NCBI GenBank assembly: GCA_030433415.1
Contig: JAUIMF010000016.1
Coordinates: 1 to 51,083 of the forward strand
Direction: 5' to 3'
Length of the DNA: 51,083 nucleotides
DNA from: Gammaproteobacteria bacterium
Lineage (GTDB): Bacteria > Pseudomonadota > Gammaproteobacteria > Pseudomonadales > Halieaceae
Positions within the stretch are counted from its first letter, which is position 1, and the number at the start of each line of letters is the position of its first letter. This document shows, one piece after another, positions 10,446-18,460 of this stretch. The notes below the pieces were generated by a model. The model searched no databases and was not told where the DNA came from. It saw only the letters and a program-made list of their open reading frames with translations. Both the position numbers and the translations under genes were made by a program.

Positions 10446-10454
10446 TGCGATACT
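10446..10454 (+). promoter_or_regulatory. Extended -10 immediately before the YihY-family start
   Basis: TGCGATACT (extended -10 with GATACT at 10449-10454) is followed by exactly six bases, TTGCGC, and then ATG 10461. The predicted transcription start coincides with the A of the start codon, so the mRNA would be leaderless, consistent with no Shine-Dalgarno sequence being present. The element is one of several similar ones in the window. Confidence 0.35.
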
Positions 10455-10460
10455 TTGCGC

Positions 10461-11687
10461 ATGGAAAACTGGCAAACCTACTTAGAGCAATTCCGGCACC
10501 GGGCCCTGTACCTGATGGCGCGGTATCGCACGGATCGATGTCGCGACACCGCTGCGGCGCTGACCTACATGTCACTCTTTGCCCTGGTGCCGCTGCTTAC
10601 CGTGCTCTACACAATGGCGTCGGCGATTCCCGCATTCCAGGGCATGGAACAGAATATTCAGGAACTGCTGTTCGAACACCTGGTGCCAGAAACCTCGGCG
10701 GGTCTTGAGGAATACGTGGACGACTTCTCGCGCCAGGCCCGTAATCTCACCAGCTTCGGGGTGCTGTTCCTGCTCGCAACGGCGGTACTCATGCTACGCA
10801 ATATAGAGCAGGCCTTTAACCTGATCTGGCGCACCCAGAGCAATCGCGGCCTGATACCCAGCTTCTTGCTGTACTGGGCGGTACTATCGCTGGCTCCGAT
10901 CACCATCGGCTTCGGCATCGGGGTCAGCACCTATCTCGCATCCTTTGCCAACCGCTTCGAAAGCTACGACGCGGTCGGCATCGGCGCCCTGATGTTGCGT
11001 CTGTCGCCGTACCTGTTACAGACCCTGGGCTTTACCCTGCTCTACGCTGCTGTGCCCAACTGTCGCGTATCGCTGCGCCATGCGCTGGTAGGCGGCGTAC
11101 TGGCCGCCATCGCGTTCAATATCGCCCGCGGGCTGTTCACCAAACTGGTAGCGGGATCCAGCATCACCTTTATCTACGGAGCCTTCGCTGCGGTTCCCCT
11201 GTTCCTACTGTGGATTTTTATTTCCTGGAACATCGTACTCATCGCTGCCATCGTGGTTCACAGCCTGTCGGCCTACCAGAACAAGGAGCAAGCGCAGCGC
11301 CCCCTGATCCTCAAGGGATTGGAGTTACTGGAGACCCTTTGGCGTCGACAAACCCAGGGGCGAACGCTGAAAGAACTTGAGATCTTTCAACGCCGGGAGT
11401 TGGGCATCGATGCAGAAAGCTGGCAAATCCTGCGCGACGTGCTCATCGAGCAACGGGTTATCACCCAGGACTCGCGGGGCCACTATCTGCTCAGCCGGGA
11501 TCTGCATGGCGTCACGCTCTGGCAGTTGCAGGAATGGCTGATAGACGAGAGGCAACTGCAATCAGGTGATCAGAACGATCTGGCGCCCTGGGAGCACCGA
11601 GTGACTGAACTGCTCGTGGAGACACAGCGTAGCAAGCGGGACACGCTGTCCCTTTCCCTGGCCGAGGTATTCGAATCAAACCAATGA
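10461..11687 (+). CDS. YihY/BrkB-family inner membrane protein (UPF0761)
   Basis: Polytopic membrane protein of 408 residues, related to YihY (once called RNase BN in error; no nuclease role is supported for the family). Motifs: DTAAALTYMSLFALVPLLTV in the first membrane helix, NIEQAFNLIWRTQSNRGLI, and TFIYGAFAAVPLFLLWIFIS. The C-terminal 120 or so residues are soluble and look like a winged-helix extension (QRRELGIDAESWQILRDVLI), as in UPF0761 proteins. The start is ATG 10461; an in-frame GTG at 10434 would add nine residues (MCSFCDTLR) unlike the family. The 3' end overlaps the next gene by ATGA. Confidence 0.88.
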   Translation: MENWQTYLEQFRHRALYLMARYRTDRCRDTAAALTYMSLFALVPLLTVLYTMASAIPAFQGMEQNIQELLFEHLVPETSAGLEEYVDDFSRQARNLTSFGVLFLLATAVLMLRNIEQAFNLIWRTQSNRGLIPSFLLYWAVLSLAPITIGFGIGVSTYLASFANRFESYDAVGIGALMLRLSPYLLQTLGFTLLYAAVPNCRVSLRHALVGGVLAAIAFNIARGLFTKLVAGSSITFIYGAFAAVPLFLLWIFISWNIVLIAAIVVHSLSAYQNKEQAQRPLILKGLELLETLWRRQTQGRTLKELEIFQRRELGIDAESWQILRDVLIEQRVITQDSRGHYLLSRDLHGVTLWQLQEWLIDERQLQSGDQNDLAPWEHRVTELLVETQRSKRDTLSLSLAEVFESNQ

Positions 11688-12109
11688 AGCACGCCATTTT
11701 CCGCACCGGTCGTCGCCTGATAGCGGTCACCGTCATCGCCCTGCTCAACGCCTGTGGCGGCACCCACAGCCCCCTGGGCAGCATCGACAACTGGACCTTC
11801 ATCAACTACTGGGCCGAGTGGTGCAAACCCTGCATCAAGGAAGTTCCGGAACTGAATGCACTGCACCGCGAAGACGACTACCAGGTTCTCGGCGTGAACT
11901 TCGACGGAGCGCAGGGCGAGGAACTCTCGCGCCAGATACAGGGACTGGGCATTGAGTTTCCAACGCTTGCCGACGATCCCGCAACTCAACTGGGCACGGA
12001 ACGCCCAGCGGTGCTGCCAACAACGCTGGTGCTGGCGCCCGGTGGCAAGGTCCACCGGATACTGGTGGGGCCCCAGACGATCGAGAGTCTGCGCGAAGCG
12101 ACGCACTGA
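11684..12109 (+). CDS. TlpA/ResA-like thioredoxin-fold lipoprotein
   Basis: Thiol-disulfide protein of 141 residues anchored in the cell envelope. The signal peptide ends in LLNAC (lipobox), Cys near residue 24. The mature protein is a short thioredoxin fold with the active site FINYWAEWCKPCIKEVPELN (WCxxC) and the cis-proline region near PAVLPTTLVL. It lacks the long insertion of CcmG-type proteins. Its start codon overlaps the stop of the YihY-family gene, so the two are probably cotranslated. Whether it reduces or oxidises its partner is not visible. Confidence 0.88.
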   Translation: MKHAIFRTGRRLIAVTVIALLNACGGTHSPLGSIDNWTFINYWAEWCKPCIKEVPELNALHREDDYQVLGVNFDGAQGEELSRQIQGLGIEFPTLADDPATQLGTERPAVLPTTLVLAPGGKVHRILVGPQTIESLREATH

Positions 12110-12120
12110 CCCCCTGGTTG

Positions 12121-13092
12121 TCAGGGAATCAGCAGTGACGAGCCCACGGTGCGCCGGGCCTCGAGTTCGGCATGGGCGCGCTGCACTTCTACCAAGGGAT
12201 AGCGCTGCGCAATATTGACCTGCAGGGTTCCATCGAGAACACGCTCGAAGACTGCTGCGGCGCTGTCGCGCATCTCCTGTTCCGCCGCCACATAGCTCAG
12301 CATCGTCGGGCGGGTTATGAACAGGGAGCCCCGGACCGATAGCTCCTGCAGATCAAAGGGCGGCGGGCTACCCGAGGCATTACCAAAGCTCACCATCAGT
12401 CCGCGCGGAGCCAGACAGTCGAGGGATTGCTCAAACGTGGCGGCGCCCACGCCGTCGTACACCACCGGAAGCATTCGTCCTTCGGTGATCTCCCGCACGG
12501 CAGCGACCACGTCGTCCTCGCCACTGATCAGGCAATGTTTATAACCGTTGGCCAGGGCCAGGTCGCGTTTTGCCGGCGTACTCACGGTGCCGATGAGCTC
12601 AACACCCAACGCCGCGGCCCATTGGCCAAACAGCAGGCCCACGCCGCCAGCGGCAGCATGGAACAACGTGGTGTGACCGGGGCGCAACGAGAACAGCCGC
12701 TGCAGCAGGTATTCCACGGTTGTTCCTTTGAGCAATACCGCGGCGGCTGTGTCGAAGTCCACGCCGTCCGGTATTGGCACCAGGCGCTGCGCTGGCAGTA
12801 GCAGCGATTGCGCGTACGCGCCGATGCTTGCGGCACAGTAGGCAACCCGGTCGCCAACTTCAAAGTCGGCGCCCTCGCCCACCGCCTCAACCACACCCGC
12901 GCCCTCCAGGCCAAGGCCGCTGGGCATCGGCAGCGGGTACAGGCCATTGCGATGGTAGGTGTCGATATAGTTCAGGCCAATGGCCCGATTGGCGACGCGC
13001 ACCTGTCCCGGACCCGGCTCACCCGGATCGCGATCCCGGAGCATCATCACCTCGGGTCCGCCCGGTGCATCGATCTCTACGGCCTTAACCAT
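12121..13092 (-). CDS. NADPH:quinone oxidoreductase (zeta-crystallin-type MDR)
   Basis: Zinc-free medium-chain reductase of 323 residues, closest in pattern to QorA: GLNYIDTYHRNGLYPLPMPS in the catalytic domain and the nucleotide-binding HAAAGGVGLLFGQWAAALG. It probably transfers hydride from NADPH to quinones or similar electrophiles. The end LEARRTVGSSLLIP is also typical. The ATG at 13092 lies three bases after the stop of the S9 peptidase gene, with a GAGG site inside that gene, so the two form an operon. A short CCCTG/CAGGG inverted repeat at 12112-12126 lies at the convergent junction with the thioredoxin gene. Confidence 0.9.
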   Translation of the reverse strand: MVKAVEIDAPGGPEVMMLRDRDPGEPGPGQVRVANRAIGLNYIDTYHRNGLYPLPMPSGLGLEGAGVVEAVGEGADFEVGDRVAYCAASIGAYAQSLLLPAQRLVPIPDGVDFDTAAAVLLKGTTVEYLLQRLFSLRPGHTTLFHAAAGGVGLLFGQWAAALGVELIGTVSTPAKRDLALANGYKHCLISGEDDVVAAVREITEGRMLPVVYDGVGAATFEQSLDCLAPRGLMVSFGNASGSPPPFDLQELSVRGSLFITRPTMLSYVAAEQEMRDSAAAVFERVLDGTLQVNIAQRYPLVEVQRAHAELEARRTVGSSLLIP

Positions 13093-13095
13093 GAC

Positions 13096-15159
13096 TCAGT
13101 CCTCTTCGGGGGTATAGCGCTCAAACCATGCCAGTATCGCGGCCACCTTGGCCATCAACTGACTCGGCCGTTTGGCGATCGTATGGTACGCACCGGGAAT
13201 ACGCACCATCGCTGTATCGATGCCGCGCAGCTTGAGCGCCTGATAATACTGCTCCGTTTCGCCCATCGGAGTGCGCAGATCCTCTTCACCGGTCAACAGC
13301 ATGGTGGGCGTCTTGACGTTTCCTACCAGCGATAGCGGTGAGCGCTTCCAGTAGTGCTCCGGGGCCTCCCAGGGCATGGCCGGGAACCAGTAGCGTGTGA
13401 AGTACGGAGGCATGTCGGCGGTCAGGGCAAAGCTCGTCCAGTTGATCACGGGCTTGGCCACCACGGCGGCCCGAAATCGATCCGTGTTGCCGACGATCCA
13501 GGCCGTGAGCACACCGCCACCGCTGCCCCCTGTGACAAAAAGGCGGTCTTCATCGATGGACCCTTCGGCAATCAGTGCATCTACCGCCGCCATCAAATCA
13601 TCGTAATCCTCATTGGGATAATTGTGCTGAATCAGGTTGGCGAAACGCTCACCGTAGCTGGTGCTGCCACGGGGATTCACATAGAGCACAACGTAACCAG
13701 CAGCGGCATAAAGCTGCACTTCGCTTGAGAAGCGGGTTCCGTAGTTGGTGTGGGGGCCCCCATGGATCTCGAGAATCAGGGGGTATTTTTTATCCGGGTC
13801 GAACCCAGGCGGAAATGCCACCCAGGCCTGGATCTGCTCGTCACCCGCCGGCGAGGTCACCCAGCGCTCCTCCACCGAAGCGAGGCTGCGCTGGGCAATA
13901 CCGTTGCGATTGAGATCCGTCAGCACCTGAGCATCACGCCCGGCGCGCCCCGTGGCGAGATTCGCCGGACCCTGCGTCGTACCGGCTGTGTAAGCATAGC
14001 GATCGTTACCGCCGATCGCATACGCGGCCCCGGAATAGGGGCGCCCCAGTGTCGTGCCACCCAGGCCCGTTACCAGGCGCTGCATGCGACCGCGCAGATC
14101 CGTCGATGCGAGTACCGTATCGCCACGGTCATCGAACTGAAAATAGATACGCTTGCCATCGCCGGACCAGCGGGGATTGACCACGCTTCGATCCAGATCC
14201 TCAAGCAACTCACGATACTCACCGCTGGCCAGCTCCAGCACGTAGAGGCGCTGTCGGTGGTAGGACTGTCGCTTGTCATCGAAACCCGTGAAGGCGAGAT
14301 ACCGTCCGTCAGGAGACAGGGCCGGCGAGCCTTCTGGTCCCTGGCGATTCGTCAGCTGCGTCAGGCCGCCGTCGGCGACCTCGAGCCGGTACAGATCGGA
14401 GTTCAATACATCCAATGCACGGTCTTCGTTGCGGTTGGCCGAAAAATAAATCGCGCCGGAGTCCTCGGACCATTCGATTCGGCCGCTGTGGTCATACGGC
14501 CCTTCCGTAAGTTGGCGGCTGGCACCGCCCTCGGCGGGAACCACAAAAATCTGGAAAAACGCTTCGGGTCGCGGTCCGGCGCCATCGTTGCGGTACACCA
14601 TGCGATCAACCACGACCGGTGGTGGCGCCCACTCAGCCCCCTTGGGCGCCTTGGGCAATTTGCCCATGGTGGGCGCGTCCACCGCTACGCGTTTGCTGTA
14701 AGCGAGCCAGCGTCCATCGGGCGACCAGCTCAGGCCCCGGGGAGATTCGGCACCCCGGGTGATCTGGGCGGTCGCCCCGGTTGCGAGCCAGCGAACGAAG
14801 ATCTGCGACCCCGCCTCATCCTTGTCCACAAATGCCAGGCGATCACCTGAGGGCGACAACGCAGGCGACGACACGCTGCGAGCACCACTGGTAATCGGCT
14901 GATGGCCCGAACCGTCACTGTTGATGGTCCAGAGGTTGGCGCGGCGGCGATCCTGCATCACGTCCATGGTGTTGCGCAGGTAATAGAGTTTCTTGCCCTC
15001 GGGCCCAACCATGGGCGAGGTCACCCAGGACAGCGAAAAGACGTCCTCCAGTTGCATGGGGTTCGCCGCGGTCACGGCGGATGGGCTCAGTAGTAGCGCC
15101 AGAAAAGTAGCCGGCACCCAACCAAGCCAGACGGAAGCAGCGCGATGCGTTGTTTTCAT
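13096..15159 (-). CDS. Secreted S9-family (prolyl oligopeptidase-type) peptidase
   Basis: Exported serine peptidase of 687 residues of the acylaminoacyl-peptidase/dipeptidyl-peptidase type. A signal peptide (WLGWVPATFLALLLSPSAVT then AA) precedes a beta-propeller made of WD40-like PD40 repeats such as SPALSPSGDRLAFVD and SPALSPDGRYLAFTG. The C-terminal alpha/beta-hydrolase domain carries the triad: Ser in VTGGSGGGVLTAW near residue 545, Asp in GEEDLRTPMGETEQYY near 624 and His in PGAYHTIAKR near 658. AGAGAGG is well placed before ATG 15159. It likely degrades peptides in the periplasm or outside. Confidence 0.92.
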   Translation of the reverse strand: MKTTHRAASVWLGWVPATFLALLLSPSAVTAANPMQLEDVFSLSWVTSPMVGPEGKKLYYLRNTMDVMQDRRRANLWTINSDGSGHQPITSGARSVSSPALSPSGDRLAFVDKDEAGSQIFVRWLATGATAQITRGAESPRGLSWSPDGRWLAYSKRVAVDAPTMGKLPKAPKGAEWAPPPVVVDRMVYRNDGAGPRPEAFFQIFVVPAEGGASRQLTEGPYDHSGRIEWSEDSGAIYFSANRNEDRALDVLNSDLYRLEVADGGLTQLTNRQGPEGSPALSPDGRYLAFTGFDDKRQSYHRQRLYVLELASGEYRELLEDLDRSVVNPRWSGDGKRIYFQFDDRGDTVLASTDLRGRMQRLVTGLGGTTLGRPYSGAAYAIGGNDRYAYTAGTTQGPANLATGRAGRDAQVLTDLNRNGIAQRSLASVEERWVTSPAGDEQIQAWVAFPPGFDPDKKYPLILEIHGGPHTNYGTRFSSEVQLYAAAGYVVLYVNPRGSTSYGERFANLIQHNYPNEDYDDLMAAVDALIAEGSIDEDRLFVTGGSGGGVLTAWIVGNTDRFRAAVVAKPVINWTSFALTADMPPYFTRYWFPAMPWEAPEHYWKRSPLSLVGNVKTPTMLLTGEEDLRTPMGETEQYYQALKLRGIDTAMVRIPGAYHTIAKRPSQLMAKVAAILAWFERYTPEED

Positions 15160-15211
15160 GAATAGCCTCTCTGCAAAAAGTTAAGGGCGTATACGAACAG
15201 GGACCGGGCGC

Positions 15212-15709
15212 TCAGGCAATACCTTCGTCCATGGCCCGCCAGGATGCACAGCCTTTCTGACCTGGGCCGGAGGCAACGCACACCTGCGCTTCCACCAGCG
15301 CTTCGCCCTGAGAAGCGGCGAGCAGTCGCTGCAGCAGGTAATGCGAGAATTCTTCCACCGTGGCGTTCACGATGGGCAAAAGAAGCGTATCTGTCCGCAG
15401 GAATTGCATTTCCTCGCCGTTGAACCGCACCCGATAGTTGTCATCAAGCTCCTCGATCTGCTGGTGGGGCGATGCCGCCGCCAGAATCAGGTATTCGTCC
15501 AACTCGTCGCACAGCGCCTTGATGCGCTGCTTGTAGACATTGTAGTCAGCGGCAAAACCATTGGCCCCCATCGGGGCAGCAATCATGGCCGAAACACTGT
15601 AGTTATGGCCATGCAGACGCTCCCGCTCCGTCGCGGAAAAAATCGTGTAGTGCGCCGCGGAGAATTTGTGGCTCTCTTTGTCGATGTACAACGTGGCAAG
15701 GCGATCCAT
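15212..15709 (-). CDS. 6-pyruvoyl-tetrahydropterin synthase-like protein, atypical active site
   Basis: Tunnelling-fold protein of 165 residues related to QueD/PTPS. The three zinc-binding histidines are intact (HKFSAAH, His20; RLHGHN, His33 and His35), and NATVEEFSHYLLQRL corresponds to the conserved NPTSE region. In contrast, the catalytic Cys that precedes HGH in QueD (CGRLHGH) is Arg/Glu here (ERERLHGH), the LDHHYLN pair of histidines is LDEYLIL, and the pterin-anchoring Glu near the C-terminus is not found at VCVASGPGQKGC. The protein is also about 40 residues longer than QueD. AGGAAG sits six bases before ATG 15709. Divergent from the SDR and transporter genes. It should not be assumed to make CPH4 for queuosine. 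Confidence 0.75.
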   Translation of the reverse strand: MDRLATLYIDKESHKFSAAHYTIFSATERERLHGHNYSVSAMIAAPMGANGFAADYNVYKQRIKALCDELDEYLILAAASPHQQIEELDDNYRVRFNGEEMQFLRTDTLLLPIVNATVEEFSHYLLQRLLAASQGEALVEAQVCVASGPGQKGCASWRAMDEGIA

Positions 15710-15855
15710 GGAGCTTCCTGAGCAGAACTTGAATGCCCCATGATACGCGCCCTGGCTCAATTGCGGTTCAGTATGTCGCCGGCGCAGGCGAACTCTCCGT
15801 GCGAGGCAACGACAGGGCTGATAGCATCGCAAGTCCACTTAGCGGATAACAGATC

Positions 15856-16557
15856 ATGACCATTGCGATAATCACCGGTGCCAGCGTCGGTATAGGCCGG
15901 GCAACGGCCCAGGCTTTTCAGCAGGGTGGATACGAAGTCGTCAACCTGTCACGACGCATCTGCGAGGTCCCCGGCGTACACAACCTGACCTGCGACCTGG
16001 CGGAACCAGACAGCGTGTCTGAGGTCATCGATGCGCTGCTGAGCCACGTGCATGGTCTGTCCGAGATCTGCCTGATCCACAACGCCAGCCAGATGCGCAA
16101 GGACAGCGCCGACGACTGCCCGGACGGCAATTTACGTGCTGTGCTCGAAACCAATGTGCTGGCGGTGAATCGACTGACGCGTGCGTTGCTTCCGGGTATG
16201 GGGCCCGGCAGCAGTGTGCTCTACGTCGGCTCCACCCTGTCCGAGAAAGCGGTTCCGAACTCCTTCAGTTACGTGACGTCAAAGCACGCCCAGCTAGGTA
16301 TGATGCGTGCGACCTGCCAGGACCTCATGGGCTCGGGGATTCATACCGCCATGGTGTGTCCCGGGTTTACCGATACCGAGATGCTCCGCAATCATCTGGG
16401 TAGCGACGAGACCGTATTGCAGCAGGTTGGTGCCATGAACAGCTTTGGGCGACTGATCGAGCCTGAAGAAATCGCTGGAGTACTGTACTGGGCACACCGC
16501 AACCCCGTAATGAATGGCGCCGTGCTGCACGCCAACCTCGGACAGCGGGAGGCCTGA
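15856..16557 (+). CDS. Short-chain dehydrogenase/reductase, sepiapterin-reductase-like
   Basis: Classical SDR of 233 residues. The cofactor loop is TGASVGIGRATAQ, the NAG-equivalent is IHNAS, and the catalytic pair is in FSYVTSKHAQLGMMR (YxxxK) with Ser in YVGSTLSEKA. The arginines after the second strand (NLSRR) favour NADPH. The overall pattern resembles sepiapterin reductase-like SDRs, and its divergent neighbour is a pterin-synthase homologue, which supports a pterin-related substrate; this is inference. The gene overlaps the next by TGATG. Confidence 0.8.
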   Translation: MTIAIITGASVGIGRATAQAFQQGGYEVVNLSRRICEVPGVHNLTCDLAEPDSVSEVIDALLSHVHGLSEICLIHNASQMRKDSADDCPDGNLRAVLETNVLAVNRLTRALLPGMGPGSSVLYVGSTLSEKAVPNSFSYVTSKHAQLGMMRATCQDLMGSGIHTAMVCPGFTDTEMLRNHLGSDETVLQQVGAMNSFGRLIEPEEIAGVLYWAHRNPVMNGAVLHANLGQREA

Positions 16558-17348
16558 TGGGTCCACATCTGCTGCAGGAACGACGCGAACGGGTATTTCT
16601 CGTGCTGGCCGGTACGTTCCTGTGCGCCATGACGCTGCTGAACGTCATTGGCATCACACGCTTCGTACAACTCGGCCCCATGGCCCTGGCGGTGGGCGTG
16701 CTGCCCTACCCCCTTACGTTTCTGTGTACGGACCTGGTGTGCGAACTGTACGGCAAAGCCCGCGCGAACTTTCTGGTGAGCGTCGGCCTGGGCCTGAATT
16801 TTCTGATTCTGTTTGTGCTGTTCCTGGGCAACAGTATTCCCTCGGTACCTGCGGACTCCATGCCACCCTGGCAGATTATCCAGCTCGCGGCGCCGGTCCC
16901 ACTGCCCAACGGTGAGGTTGTCGAGAACAGCATTGGCCTGTATCAGCTCATCTATGCCACCACCTCTGGCGCGGTGTTCGCCTCCATGCTGGCCTACATC
17001 GCCGCCCAGTATTGCGATGTACAGTTGTTCCATTTTTGGAAACGCATCACCAAAGGCAAGTATCTCTGGGTCCGCAATAACTTCAGCACCCTGATGAGCC
17101 AGATGGTGGACTCGGTCATGGTGGTCACCGTGACCTTCGGCGCCGCCTTTCTAAGGGGGGATATCACCCTGAAGGCCCTGGCAGTACTGGTGGGAAGCAA
17201 CTACCTGTTCAAGGCCACGGTGGCACTGCTCGACACAGGCCCCTTCTACCTTGCCGTGCACTATCTGCGCCGGTATCTGCATCTTGAAGATGGCGCGTAT
17301 GCTGCGGCGCATGCCATGGATACCACCGAGCGCAGCGCCCGAAGCTAG
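16557..17348 (+). CDS. YhhQ-family (queuosine precursor/VUT-type) transporter
   Basis: Membrane protein of 263 residues with about six helices. LPYPLTFLCTDLVCELYGKA is the hallmark of the YhhQ family, whose E. coli member imports the queuosine precursors preQ0 and preQ1. NNFSTLMSQMVDSVMVVTV in the later helices is also conserved. GGGAGG lies just before the start, which overlaps the SDR stop. This protein has a longer loop in the middle (PSVPADSMPPWQIIQLAAPV) than E. coli YhhQ (221 residues). With a PTPS homologue beside it, import of a deazapurine or pterin is plausible, but no other queuosine gene is in the window. Confidence 0.85.
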   Translation: MGPHLLQERRERVFLVLAGTFLCAMTLLNVIGITRFVQLGPMALAVGVLPYPLTFLCTDLVCELYGKARANFLVSVGLGLNFLILFVLFLGNSIPSVPADSMPPWQIIQLAAPVPLPNGEVVENSIGLYQLIYATTSGAVFASMLAYIAAQYCDVQLFHFWKRITKGKYLWVRNNFSTLMSQMVDSVMVVTVTFGAAFLRGDITLKALAVLVGSNYLFKATVALLDTGPFYLAVHYLRRYLHLEDGAYAAAHAMDTTERSARS

Positions 17349-18415
17349 GCAGCGATGCGGGCCTGAGACGGGGCTTTGGCTTGCCGGGCAAGGAGTTCCC
17401 GGGCCAGTTCCTCGGCGATCACCGCTGTCGAGCGGTGACTGTTGTCTGATCTTTGCATCACCTCGTCCAACCGATTAGCGATGCCGGCTATATGAGCCTC
17501 CAGATTACGGCGGTCCCCGTCACTACGCTGGTAATGCACGTCAATTATGCCACCGGCGTTGATCAGAAAATCGGGGCAGTAAAGGATTCCGCGATCGGCC
17601 AGCCGATCAGCGTCGCTGTCGTGCCGTAGCTGATTGTTCGCAGCTCCGGCGACGATGCCGGCGCGAATTGCAGGGATCGACTCGCGGTTGAGCACGCCAC
17701 CCAGAGCGCAGGGGGCAAGCACATCAACATCGGCACCCATGACCTCATCGATGGGCATCGGCTGAACACCCAGTTCACGCTCTGCCCGCTCGAGGCGCTG
17801 GGCGCTCATATCCGCCGCCCTCACCTCGGCACCGGCAGTCACCAGGCGCCGCGCGAGATCAAAGCCCACATGACCCAGTCCCTGGATCGCCACGCGAACA
17901 CCCCGCAGGTCGTCGCAGCCAAGGCGATGAGCCAGGGCACGGCGAATCGAAAGGAATACGCCCAGAGCTGTGCTCGGCGACGGGTCACCACCGTGCTCCG
18001 TGGTGGCAATGCCCGATACATGCGCCGTGGTTTCGCCCATCACACGCAGGTCATCAACGCTGGTGCCGGAGTCCTCCGCCGCCACATAGCGACCGCCCAG
18101 GGAGTCGACAAAGCGTCCCATCGCCAGCATCAGCGGCCGGGTCTTGTGCGTTGCAGGGTCGCCGATAATGACGGATTTTCCGCCGCCCAGGGGCAAACCC
18201 GCCAACGCCGATTTATAGGTCATACCCCGCGACAGGCGCAGTACGTCCTCCACCGCCGCTTCCTCGCTGGCGTAGGGATACATGCGACACCCCCCCACCG
18301 CCGGGCCCAGCGTGGTGTCGTGCACGGCAATGATTGCCCGCAGGCCACTGTCACGATCGTGGCCGAACACCACTTGCTCGTGCTCATCAAAGGAAACAGC
18401 GCTGAAAACGCCCAT
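17345..18415 (-). CDS. Leucine/phenylalanine-type amino acid dehydrogenase
   Basis: NAD-dependent oxidative deaminase of the Glu/Leu/Phe/Val dehydrogenase family, 356 residues, matching leucine dehydrogenases. VGGCRMYPYASEEAAVEDVL and MTYKSALAGLPLGGGKSVI carry the substrate and catalytic lysines; AAEDSGTSVDDL follows, with the catalytic Asp; the Rossmann motif is IQGLGHVGFDLARRL. AGGAG lies six bases before ATG 18415. It follows the 2-oxoacid ferredoxin oxidoreductase gene by 45 bases on the same strand: the dehydrogenase yields the 2-oxo acid that the oxidoreductase can decarboxylate. Its stop shares the palindrome CTAG with the convergent transporter gene. Confidence 0.9.
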   Translation of the reverse strand: MGVFSAVSFDEHEQVVFGHDRDSGLRAIIAVHDTTLGPAVGGCRMYPYASEEAAVEDVLRLSRGMTYKSALAGLPLGGGKSVIIGDPATHKTRPLMLAMGRFVDSLGGRYVAAEDSGTSVDDLRVMGETTAHVSGIATTEHGGDPSPSTALGVFLSIRRALAHRLGCDDLRGVRVAIQGLGHVGFDLARRLVTAGAEVRAADMSAQRLERAERELGVQPMPIDEVMGADVDVLAPCALGGVLNRESIPAIRAGIVAGAANNQLRHDSDADRLADRGILYCPDFLINAGGIIDVHYQRSDGDRRNLEAHIAGIANRLDEVMQRSDNSHRSTAVIAEELARELLARQAKAPSQARIAA

Positions 18416-18460
18416 CTAAAACTCCTGCTGGTTATTAATTATCTGGGGCTGGGTAAAGGG

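Noticed and set aside
13750-14850. A 366-codon plus-strand frame opposite the S9 peptidase
   Set aside because: The minus-strand gene has a signal peptide, beta-propeller repeats and an intact catalytic triad; the opposite frame has none.
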